In this document: positions 1 to 6,020 of the stretch, piece after piece
How positions within the stretch are numbered: the first letter of the stretch is position 1
How the letters are laid out: each line of letters begins with the position of its first letter
Origin: Planctomycetota bacterium
Lineage (GTDB): Bacteria; Planctomycetota; JAJSAM01
Assembly: GCA_029932425.1 (NCBI GenBank)
Contig: JAOZQC010000180.1
Span: forward strand, 1-6,789
Length of the DNA stretch: 6,789 nucleotides
Reading direction: 5' to 3'
The notes under the pieces: model-generated
What the model was told of the DNA's origin: nothing
Database searches by the model: none
What the model saw: the letters and a program-made list of their open reading frames with translations, nothing else
Program-made: the position numbers and the translations under genes

Positions 1-2
1 CG

Positions 3-635
3 GCGGAGATCCGGGCGCGCCGCGGGCTGGACCTGAAGGAGCGCGAGGTCGCTCGCCTGGTCGCCGACCTCGAGGCCATGACGGTGCGGGCGCCCTGCGA
101 CGGCATCCTGGCCCACGGTCCCCGCGAGGGGTGCCTCACGCGGCGGTTCCGGCCCGGCGTCCAGGTGAACCCGCGCGAGCCCGTGGTCACCATCCTCGAT
201 CCCGCCCGGCCGGTGATCGAGGCCACCGCGCCGGCCCGCCTCGCTCTCCGCCTGGCCCCCGGACGCACGATCCGCTTCACGCCCGACGCGGACGGCGCGG
301 AGCCCGGCACGGCGGAGATCGCCGGGATCTCGCGTCTCCCGGGTGACGGAGGGTTCCGCCTCCGCTGCCGCCCGGAGAAGCCCCTGCCCCCGGCCCTGCT
401 CGGCGTCCGGGTGACGGCGACCTTCTCGGCGAAGCGCACGCGGAACGCCCTCCTCTTGCCTGCGGCCGCCGTGCGGCGGGAAGGGGAACGGACCTACTGC
501 CGCGTCCTCCCGGCTCCGGACGCCCCGCCCGTGGACCTGGACGTGGTGACCGGACTCTCGGACGGCAAGCGGATCGTGATCCGGGCGGGGCTCAAGGAGG
601 GGGACGTGGTCCTGCTCCCCGCCGGGAAGGAGTGA
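3..635 (+). CDS. HlyD/RND-type periplasmic adaptor (membrane fusion) protein, 3' part
   Basis: The gene is cut by the left edge; the reading frame is open from base 3, and the internal ATG at 78 is unlikely to be the true start because the family pattern continues upstream of it. The visible 210 residues begin with the end of a charged helix (the hairpin), then a lipoyl-type half-domain around TVRAPCDGILAHG (residues 27-39), a beta-barrel-like segment, and a C-terminal membrane-proximal domain with VVTGLSDGKRIVIRAGLKEG near residues 183-202. This order is characteristic of periplasmic adaptors, which link an inner-membrane RND or ABC (MacB-like) pump to an outer-membrane channel. The pump gene is not visible, so substrate and pump class are unknown. 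The stop overlaps the next gene as TGATG, indicating one operon and translational coupling. Family assignment is fairly sure; the transport role is inferred. Confidence 0.8.
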   Translation, partial: AEIRARRGLDLKEREVARLVADLEAMTVRAPCDGILAHGPREGCLTRRFRPGVQVNPREPVVTILDPARPVIEATAPARLALRLAPGRTIRFTPDADGAEPGTAEIAGISRLPGDGGFRLRCRPEKPLPPALLGVRVTATFSAKRTRNALLLPAAAVRREGERTYCRVLPAPDAPPVDLDVVTGLSDGKRIVIRAGLKEGDVVLLPAGKE

Positions 636-1795
636 TGCGGAGGCTCATCCTCGCGTGCGTGCTCGCCCCGGGCCTCTGCCTCGGGGCCGGGGCGGACCCC
701 CCGCGGAACAAGGGGCTCCCCGCCGGGGCCTCCCCGGTGGCCCGCGCCCGCCTCGCCATCCAAGACGGCGTTTCCTTCCTGGTCCGGACCCAGAACCCCG
801 ACGGCTCCTTCGGATACCACGCCCAGAAGCGCTCCTACCGGATCTTCGCCCCCGTGCCCGGGGCCCACCGGGCCTTTCGCTACGCCGTCACCGCCCTGGC
901 CGCCCTGGCGTTGGGCCGGGCGCCGGACCCCGGCCCGGCCGCCCGCCGCGCCCGGTCCCGCGCGCTGCGCTTCCTCCTCGAGAGCAAGGTGCCCCGGCGC
1001 AGCCAGGGGAACGAGCTCTACTGCGTGTGGGGCCTGGCCTACGGCCTCCAGGCGCTGGCCCTCGCCCTCGGGGAGGCGCCGCCTCCCGGGGGCGCGGGCG
1101 CCCTCCGGGCCCGCGCCGCGGTGCTGGTGGACCTCCTCCGGCGCTACCAGACCCTCGACGGGGGCTGGACCTACCTCGAGTTCCGCGCGAAGACCGCGCG
1201 GCCCTCCGCCCGGTCCGCCTCCTTCGTCACGGGAACGGTGCTCCAGGCGCTCCACGCGGCTCGCAGGGCCGGCCTCGAGGTCCCGGAGATCATGGTCCGG
1301 AGGGCGATCCGCTCGCTCCGCCGCTGCCGCACGAAGGAGGGCACCTACCTCTACAGCCTGGGATGGCGCTACCATCCCCAGGGGCTCATCAACCGCCCGG
1401 GGGGATCCCTCTCCCGGACTCCCGGGAACGACCTCGCCCTCCACCTCTTCGGCGCGGGGATCGATCGCGAGGACCTGGCCCGGGCCGTGGAGACCCTCGT
1501 CCGGGAGCGCCGCTTCGCCCGGGCGGCGCTCCACCGCCCGGTGCCCCACGAGAGCTGGTTCTCCGTCTCGGGCTACTTCCACCTCTTCGGCTACTACAAC
1601 GCCGCCGAGTGCTGCCGGAGGCTCCCCCCGGCCCGCGTGCGCGAGCTCCGGGATCCGCTCATCGAGGAGATCCTGTACACCCGGGCCCCGGACGGGTCGT
1701 TCTGGGACTACCCCCTCTACGGCTACCACAAGCCGTACGGCACCTCCTTCGCGGTCCTGGCCCTCGCCGTCCTCGCCGCCCCGGAGCAGCGGTGA
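635..1795 (+). CDS. Exported prenyltransferase/squalene-oxidase repeat (alpha/alpha-toroid) protein
   Basis: The product is 386 residues from the ATG that overlaps the preceding TGA; a GTG directly before it (632) is possible but would add only one residue. Residues 1-20 look like a Sec signal peptide with an AGA cleavage site before Asp21. The mature part shows repeated helix-plus-turn units resembling the QW repeats of terpene cyclases: TQNPDGSFGY (52-61), YQTLDGGWTY (171-180), CRTKEGTYLY (231-240) and TRAPDGSFWDY (349-359), with small-residue helices such as FVTGTVLQAL and GTSFAVLALAVL. It is much shorter than squalene-hopene cyclase (over 600 residues), has no visible DXDD catalytic motif, and is predicted to be exported, so an active hopanoid cyclase is unlikely. 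A toroidal binding or scaffolding role, or action on a cell-surface polymer, is possible but unproven. Overlap with the adaptor gene suggests a shared task at the envelope. Confidence 0.7.
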   Translation: MRRLILACVLAPGLCLGAGADPPRNKGLPAGASPVARARLAIQDGVSFLVRTQNPDGSFGYHAQKRSYRIFAPVPGAHRAFRYAVTALAALALGRAPDPGPAARRARSRALRFLLESKVPRRSQGNELYCVWGLAYGLQALALALGEAPPPGGAGALRARAAVLVDLLRRYQTLDGGWTYLEFRAKTARPSARSASFVTGTVLQALHAARRAGLEVPEIMVRRAIRSLRRCRTKEGTYLYSLGWRYHPQGLINRPGGSLSRTPGNDLALHLFGAGIDREDLARAVETLVRERRFARAALHRPVPHESWFSVSGYFHLFGYYNAAECCRRLPPARVRELRDPLIEEILYTRAPDGSFWDYPLYGYHKPYGTSFAVLALAVLAAPEQR

Positions 1796-1817
1796 CGGCG
1801 GAGCCTCCGGCCCCAGG

Positions 1818-1861
1818 ATTGAGCCCGTCTTTACCTTCTCTTGATCTCCCTCCGCTATACG
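1818..1861 (+). promoter_or_regulatory. Putative Pho box and promoter of phoBR
   Basis: Three half-sites follow each other with an 11-base period: ATTGAGC at 1818, CTTTACC at 1829 and CTTGATC at 1840. A -10-like TATACG starts at 1856, 16 bases after the start of the last half-site. The same spacing recurs upstream of the porin gene and pstS. An 11-base direct-repeat period ending about 10 bases before the -10 is the known geometry of PhoB/PhoP boxes, which take the place of a -35. Binding by PhoB is inferred, and would make phoBR autoregulated. The predicted transcription start (about 1868) is only a few bases from the phoB ATG. Confidence 0.6.
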
Positions 1862-1871
1862 TAACCGAATC

Positions 1872-2591
1872 ATGGTGAAGAGACCGGCATCGAAGAAGCG
1901 CAGGACCATCCTGGTGGTGGAGGACGAGGAGGACATCCTCGAGATCATCCACTACAACCTCTCCCGCGAGGGCTTCCGGGTGGAGGGCTCCCGGGACGGT
2001 GAGGAAGGGCTCGCCAAGGCCCGCCGCCTGAACCCCGACCTCCTGCTGCTGGACCTCATGCTTCCCGGCCTGGACGGCCTGGAGGTGTGCCGCCGGCTGA
2101 AGGCCGACGACCTCACGCGCCGGATCCCGGTGGTGATGGTCACCGCCAAGGGCGAGGAGAGCGACGTGGTGCTCGGGCTGGGGATGGGAGCCGACGACTA
2201 CGTGGTGAAGCCCTTCAGCCCCCGGGAGCTGGTGGCCCGGGTCAAGGCCGTCCTCCGGCGCGGCCCCCTCCGGGAGGACGGTGGGGCGGGCGAGCGGATC
2301 GTCCGGGACGGCCTCGTGGTGGACATCGCCCGCCACGAGGTGAAGGTGGACGGGCGGCCGGTGAGCTTCACCGCCACCGAGATGCGGCTCCTCCACTTCC
2401 TGGCCGCCCACCCGGGCCGGGTCTTCACCCGGGACCAGCTCCTCTCGCGGGTGATCGGAGAACATGCGATCGTCGTGGACCGCAACATCGACGTGCACGT
2501 GGGGGCCGTCCGGCGCAAGATCGGCCCCTATCGCGTGCTTCTGGAGACCGTGCGCGGAGTGGGCTACCGCTTTCGGGAGGTGGAAGGCTGA
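1872..2591 (+). CDS. phoB: Phosphate regulon response regulator PhoB (OmpR/PhoB family)
   Basis: The 239-residue protein has the receiver domain and winged-helix DNA-binding domain of OmpR/PhoB regulators. Receiver residues are all present: acidic pair Glu17-Asp18 in VVEDEED, phosphoacceptor Asp61 in LLLLDLMLPG, Thr91 in VVMVTAKGEE, and Lys113 in DYVVKPF. The C-terminal half contains the recognition-helix region RNIDVHVGAVRRKIG and the closing VRGVGYRF hairpin. Assignment to PhoB rather than another OmpR-type regulator rests on the neighbours: a PhoR-type kinase, a phosphate porin and pstS. The start at 1872 gives an 11-residue basic extension before the receiver; the adjacent GTG at 1875 is the only nearby alternative. 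No Shine-Dalgarno sequence precedes it, consistent with a leaderless transcript. The stop overlaps phoR as TGATG. Its predicted targets are the three 11-base-period boxes in this window, including its own promoter. Confidence 0.88.
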   Translation: MVKRPASKKRRTILVVEDEEDILEIIHYNLSREGFRVEGSRDGEEGLAKARRLNPDLLLLDLMLPGLDGLEVCRRLKADDLTRRIPVVMVTAKGEESDVVLGLGMGADDYVVKPFSPRELVARVKAVLRRGPLREDGGAGERIVRDGLVVDIARHEVKVDGRPVSFTATEMRLLHFLAAHPGRVFTRDQLLSRVIGEHAIVVDRNIDVHVGAVRRKIGPYRVLLETVRGVGYRFREVEG

Positions 2592-4384
2592 TGCCCCGAT
2601 CCCCTCTCTTCTGGAAGGTCTATTCCTGGATCGCGGCCGTGGCGGTCATCAGCGCGGCTACCGTCTACGGGGTGGCCGCGCCCCGGCTTCGCCGCAGTGC
2701 CCTCGACGACATCCGGCGGGAGCTCACCGCCCGGGCCGTGCTCCTGGACGTGCCCGCCCGCGTCTTCCGCACGCCCCCCTCGCCCGAACTCCAGGAGAGG
2801 GTCCGGCGCCTGGGGGCCCGGACGGGAACCCGCTTCACCGTGATCCGCGGGGACGGCCTGGTGTACGCGGACTCCCGCGAGGACCCGGCCCGCATGGAGA
2901 ACCACCGGGAGCGCCCGGAAGTCCGGTCCGCCCGCCGCACCCGCCGGCCGGGCACCTCCACCCGCCTGAGCCGCACGGTGGGCGAGCGCATGAGTTACCT
3001 GGCACTTCCCATCCTGGAGGGGAAGGGGATCGCAGGGTACGTGCGGACGGCGCTTCCCTACGAGCGAGTCACCGAGCGGCTTTCTTCCCTCGCCCTCCAC
3101 CTGGGCCTCGGGGCTGCGGTGGCCGTCCTGCTGGGGTTCGGGGTGGGCCTCTTCCTGGCGCGGCACTTCACCGGTCCCCTCCGCCGCATGACTCGGGTGG
3201 CGGCGGCCATCGCGGAGGGCGACTACGACCACCGCCTCCACTTCCGCAGGAAGGACGAGGTGGGGCAGCTCGCGGTCGCGATCCAGCACATGTCCGACCA
3301 GCTCCGGGAGCGCATGGCCGCACTCACCCGGGAGCGCAACAATCTCCAGGCCATCCTGGGGAGCATGCTGGAAGGCGTGATCGCGGTGGACGCTGCGGAG
3401 CGGATCGTGCACATCAACGCGGTGGCCGCGCGTCTCCTCGACACCACCGTCTCCGAGGGCCTGGGACGGCGCGCCTGGGAAGTGGCCCGCATCGAGGCGA
3501 TCGGCGAGACCATCCGGCGGATCCTGGAGGAGCCGGGAGAGTACGCGCGGGAGCTCACGCTGCCCCGGTCGCGCGGGGAGCGCGTCCTCACACTTCACGC
3601 TTCACCTCTCCGGGGCGAGGCGGGGGCGCCCTCGGGGGCGGTGGTGGTGATGTACGACGTCACGGACCTCCGGCGGCTGGAAGCGGTGCGCCGGGACTTC
3701 GTGGCCAACGTCTCGCACGAGATCAAGACTCCGCTCACGGCGATCCGCGGCTTCGTGGAGACGCTCCTCGATCACGAGGAGGCGGACACCGGGACCCGGA
3801 CGCGGTTCCTCGAGAGGATCCGGGACCAGGCCCTGCGGCTCTCCTCCCTGGTCAGCGATCTCCTGGCCCTCTCACGCGTGGAGACCGAGGACGCGGAACT
3901 CGAACATGTCCGGTTCGATCTCGCCCCCCTGCTCCGGGAGGTCGCGGGTGGGTTCGAGCCGGAGGTGCTGGGCCGCTCTCTCGCCTTCCGCGTCGAGATC
4001 CCCGAAACCCCCTACCCCGTCGTGGGGGACCGGGAAGCGCTGCGGCAGGCGGTGGGAAATCTGCTCGACAACGCCTTCAAGTACACTCCGGACGAGGGGA
4101 CCGTCACCCTGCGCCTCCGCCGGGCCGGGGACGCGGCCGTCCTCGAGGTGGAGGACACGGGGATCGGCATCGGCCCCGAGCATCTCGATCGCATCTTCGA
4201 GCGCTTCTACCGCGTGGACAAGGCCCGCTCGAGGGCCCTGGGGGGCACGGGTCTCGGCCTCTCCATCGTGAAGCACATCGTCAAGGCGCACGCGGGGAAG
4301 GTCTCCGTGACGAGCACCCCCGGAGAGGGCTCCACCTTCACGGTGACGCTGCCGCTGCTCCCTGACGATTCATCCACCCTTTAA
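2591..4384 (+). CDS. phoR: Phosphate regulon sensor histidine kinase PhoR
   Basis: The product is 597 residues from the ATG overlapping the phoB stop (TGATG, coupled translation); the frame is open further upstream, but that stretch lies inside phoB. Domains in order: membrane segment about 11-30; a periplasmic sensor region about 31-165 with FTVIRGDGLVYADSREDP (82-99); second membrane segment about 168-190; HAMP about 191-242; PAS-like domain about 250-360; HisKA with the phosphorylated His376 in FVANVSHEIKTPL; and HATPase_c with the N box NLLDNAFKYTP (490-500), the G1 box DTGIGIG (522-528), the F box RIFERFYRVDKAR and the G2 box GGTGLGLSIV (551-560). It should phosphorylate PhoB, and probably dephosphorylate it, in response to phosphate supply. 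The large periplasmic domain resembles Bacillus-type PhoR; E. coli PhoR lacks one. The last codons carry the Pho box of the next gene. All catalytic motifs appear intact. Confidence 0.88.
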   Translation: MPRSPLFWKVYSWIAAVAVISAATVYGVAAPRLRRSALDDIRRELTARAVLLDVPARVFRTPPSPELQERVRRLGARTGTRFTVIRGDGLVYADSREDPARMENHRERPEVRSARRTRRPGTSTRLSRTVGERMSYLALPILEGKGIAGYVRTALPYERVTERLSSLALHLGLGAAVAVLLGFGVGLFLARHFTGPLRRMTRVAAAIAEGDYDHRLHFRRKDEVGQLAVAIQHMSDQLRERMAALTRERNNLQAILGSMLEGVIAVDAAERIVHINAVAARLLDTTVSEGLGRRAWEVARIEAIGETIRRILEEPGEYARELTLPRSRGERVLTLHASPLRGEAGAPSGAVVVMYDVTDLRRLEAVRRDFVANVSHEIKTPLTAIRGFVETLLDHEEADTGTRTRFLERIRDQALRLSSLVSDLLALSRVETEDAELEHVRFDLAPLLREVAGGFEPEVLGRSLAFRVEIPETPYPVVGDREALRQAVGNLLDNAFKYTPDEGTVTLRLRRAGDAAVLEVEDTGIGIGPEHLDRIFERFYRVDKARSRALGGTGLGLSIVKHIVKAHAGKVSVTSTPGEGSTFTVTLPLLPDDSSTL

Positions 4385-4411
4385 CTCCACTTCACGCCGG
4401 CGGACTAGCCT
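4368..4411 (+). promoter_or_regulatory. Putative Pho box and promoter of the porin gene, inside the phoR 3' end
   Basis: Half-sites with an 11-base period start at 4368 (ATTCATC), 4379 (CTTTAAC) and 4390 (CTTCACG). A weak -10-like TAGCCT starts at 4406, again 16 bases after the start of the last half-site, exactly as at phoB and pstS. The box covers the final five sense codons and the TAA of phoR (4382-4384), so coding and regulatory functions share bases. The -10 is poor, which fits an activator-dependent promoter. PhoB binding is inferred from geometry and gene content. Confidence 0.55.
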
Positions 4412-4465
4412 CCCCCCATCGTCGATCGGAAAGGTGTTTTCCTTCCTTCCCGGACATCGGCCACC

Positions 4466-4471
4466 AGGAGG
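4466..4471 (+). promoter_or_regulatory. Ribosome-binding site of the porin gene
   Basis: AGGAGG lies six bases before the ATG at 4478. It is a strong Shine-Dalgarno match and fixes this start, which also places the signal peptide correctly. The contrast with phoB, which has no such site, is notable. Confidence 0.8.
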
Positions 4472-4477
4472 CTTCGG

Positions 4478-5887
4478 ATGAGAATACCACTTGCGAACAT
4501 CGTGCCCGCGGTGACGGCCTGGCTGATGATCGCGGGCTTCGCGGCGATCGCCCGCGCCGGGGATGACACGGAGACCCGCCTGCAGCGGTTGGAAAGGCGG
4601 ATCGAGGCCCAGCAGGAAGAGATCCGCCGGCTCGAAAAGGAGCTGGGGGCCCGGAGGACCTCGGAAGACTCCCTGAAAGAAGAGATGGACCTCCTGCTCG
4701 GCAAGATCGGGGGGGAGGAGGATCCCCGCGCCATGCACATGAGATGGGACAACGGGATCCGCTTCGCCACCTCCGACAGGGAGTTCGCCTTCAAGCTCGG
4801 GGGACGGTTCATGGACGACGGGTCCTGGTTCTCCGCCGGCCGCGGGGTGGATGAGGAGATCGGGGGCTTTCCCAACGCGACCGAGGTCCGCCGGGCCCGC
4901 CTCTACCTCTCGGGGACCATCTACGGGTCCGTGATGTTCAAGGGGCAGTACGACTTCGCAGGCGGGGACGCCGACCTGAAGGACGCCTACCTCGGTCTGA
5001 AGCACCTCCCCATCGTCGGCAACGTGAAGGTGGGGCACTTCAAGGAGTTCTGGAGCCTGGAGGAGCAGACGAGCTCCAAGTACCTCACCTTCATGGAACG
5101 GTCGCTGGTGAACGAGGCCCTTTCCCCCGGCCGGAGCATCGGCATCGGCGTCTACGACCACGAGCTCGACGACACCGTCACCTGGGGCATCGGCTTCTTC
5201 AACGAGACCGACGGCTACGGCCATGGGCTCATCGGCAAGCAGATCTCGGGCCGGGTGACCTTGACGCCCTACCGGGAAGGCAAGGACCTCGTGCACGTGG
5301 GAGTGGCGTACAACCGCCTCGATCCCCCCCGTGGGGAGGCCCGCTTCCGCGCCCGGCCCGAGGATCACCAGGCCGAGCACCCGGTCATCGACACCGGCCG
5401 CTTCGACCTCGACGACGCCGACATGCTGGGCCTCGAGGGGGCGGCGGTCTTCGGCCCCTTCTCGGCCCAGGCGGAGTACGTGTCGTTCTCCGGGAACTCC
5501 GTGAGCGCCGGCGATCCGCGGGTGTCGGGTTTCTACGTCCAGGGGAGCTGGTTCCTCACGGGAGAGAGTCGCCCCTACGGGCACGGCGCCTTCGGCCGCG
5601 TGAAGCCGAACGCGAACTTCATGAACGGCGAGGGTGGTCCCGGGGCCTGGCAGGTGGCGGTGCGCTACTCCCACCTCGATCTCGACGGCGGGGATCTCTT
5701 CAGGGTCCGCGACGCGACCGGGAGCCGCTCGGCGCCCCGCGACGGGGGGCGCGTCGACGACGTCACCTTCGGGCTCAACTGGTACCTGAACCCGAACACA
5801 CGGGTCAGGCTGAACGACCTCCTGAGCGACATCGGCGGCATCGGCGACCTCCGGGTCTTCGCCGTCCGCTTCATGGTGGACTTCTGA
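4478..5887 (+). CDS. Phosphate-selective porin of the OprP/OprO family
   Basis: The product is 469 residues, with a mature part of about 442, close to the usual OprP size. Residues 1-27 form a signal peptide with an ARA cleavage site before Gly28. Residues 31-58 are a charged heptad-like coiled coil (LQRLERRIEAQQEEIRRLEKEL), followed by the beta-barrel region. Family-typical stretches are RRARLYLSGTIYGSVMFKGQYDF (138-160, as parts of early strands), NVKVGHFKEFWSLEEQTSS (182-200) and TFMERSLVNEALSPGRSIGIG (204-224). The chain ends in VRFMVDF, a terminal Phe as expected for the outer-membrane assembly signal. It should form a trimeric anion channel admitting phosphate or polyphosphate, but which is favoured cannot be read from the sequence. 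It lies 93 bases after phoR with its own predicted Pho box, and just before pstS, so it supplies the first step of phosphate uptake. A strong hairpin follows the stop. Confidence 0.87.
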   Translation: MRIPLANIVPAVTAWLMIAGFAAIARAGDDTETRLQRLERRIEAQQEEIRRLEKELGARRTSEDSLKEEMDLLLGKIGGEEDPRAMHMRWDNGIRFATSDREFAFKLGGRFMDDGSWFSAGRGVDEEIGGFPNATEVRRARLYLSGTIYGSVMFKGQYDFAGGDADLKDAYLGLKHLPIVGNVKVGHFKEFWSLEEQTSSKYLTFMERSLVNEALSPGRSIGIGVYDHELDDTVTWGIGFFNETDGYGHGLIGKQISGRVTLTPYREGKDLVHVGVAYNRLDPPRGEARFRARPEDHQAEHPVIDTGRFDLDDADMLGLEGAAVFGPFSAQAEYVSFSGNSVSAGDPRVSGFYVQGSWFLTGESRPYGHGAFGRVKPNANFMNGEGGPGAWQVAVRYSHLDLDGGDLFRVRDATGSRSAPRDGGRVDDVTFGLNWYLNPNTRVRLNDLLSDIGGIGDLRVFAVRFMVDF

Positions 5888-5891
5888 TCCC

Positions 5892-5919
5892 CGGACCGGG
5901 CGCCGCAGCGCCCGGTCCG
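5892..5919 (+). terminator. Strong hairpin after the porin gene, probable terminator
   Basis: A perfect 12-base-pair GC-rich stem pairs 5892-5903 (CGGACCGGGCGC) with 5908-5919 (GCGCCCGGTCCG) around the four-base loop CGCA. It begins four bases after the porin stop. No run of T follows directly, only the pyrimidine-rich TGCCTTC and later CTTGCTTCTCTC, so it is not a textbook intrinsic terminator. It may end the porin transcript partly, protect its 3' end, or separate it from the pstS promoter. Confidence 0.6.
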
Positions 5920-5933
5920 TGCCTTCGCGGGAT

Positions 5934-5977
5934 CTTGCTTCTCTCTTTACGCGAACTTTTACGGCTTCTGGTACACG
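5934..5977 (+). promoter_or_regulatory. Putative Pho box and promoter of pstS
   Basis: Half-sites with an 11-base period start at 5934 (CTTGCTT), 5945 (CTTTACG) and 5956 (CTTTTAC). A -10-like TACACG starts at 5972, 16 bases after the start of the last half-site. This is the same arrangement as at the other two phosphate genes and sits just after the hairpin that closes the porin gene. Predicted transcription start is near 5984, giving a leader of roughly 37 bases before the ATG. PhoB control of pstS is widely established; use of this particular site is inferred. Confidence 0.62.
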
Positions 5978-6004
5978 GTCGAGCCGGGTACCGAACCCAA
6001 CGAC

Positions 6005-6011
6005 AAAGGAG
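6005..6011 (+). promoter_or_regulatory. Ribosome-binding site of pstS
   Basis: AAAGGAG lies nine bases before the ATG at 6021. It supports this start, from which a clear signal peptide is read. Confidence 0.75.
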
Positions 6012-6020
6012 ACGAGACAC

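Noticed and set aside
635..1795. Squalene-hopene cyclase or other hopanoid biosynthesis gene
   Set aside because: The repeats resemble the fold, but the protein is far too short, has a signal peptide and shows no DXDD motif.
1798..1813. Possible terminator (CGGAG/CTCCG palindrome) after the toroid gene
   Set aside because: The two arms are separated by a single base, so a stable hairpin cannot form, and no T-run follows.
655..1878. Plus-strand alternate-frame opening overlapping the toroid gene
   Set aside because: The translation is almost wholly Pro/Arg/Gly-rich and lacks any recognisable domain; the other frame has a signal peptide and repeats.
494..1948. Long open frame on the minus strand (484 codons) opposite the toroid gene and the start of phoB
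   Set aside because: It is antisense to clearly recognisable proteins. Its translation is a low-complexity Gly/Ala/Glu/Arg mix with no family pattern, as expected for a shadow frame in GC-rich DNA.
2087..2590. Upstream extension of the phoR reading frame inside phoB
   Set aside because: The translation before 2591 is Pro/Arg/Gly low-complexity and lies within intact phoB. The TGATG start at 2591 immediately yields a normal PhoR N-terminus with its first membrane segment.
4428..4442. Small hairpin (GGAAA ... TTTCC) between phoR and the porin gene
   Set aside because: Only five base pairs, mostly A-T, with no T-run; too weak to call a terminator or regulatory leader.
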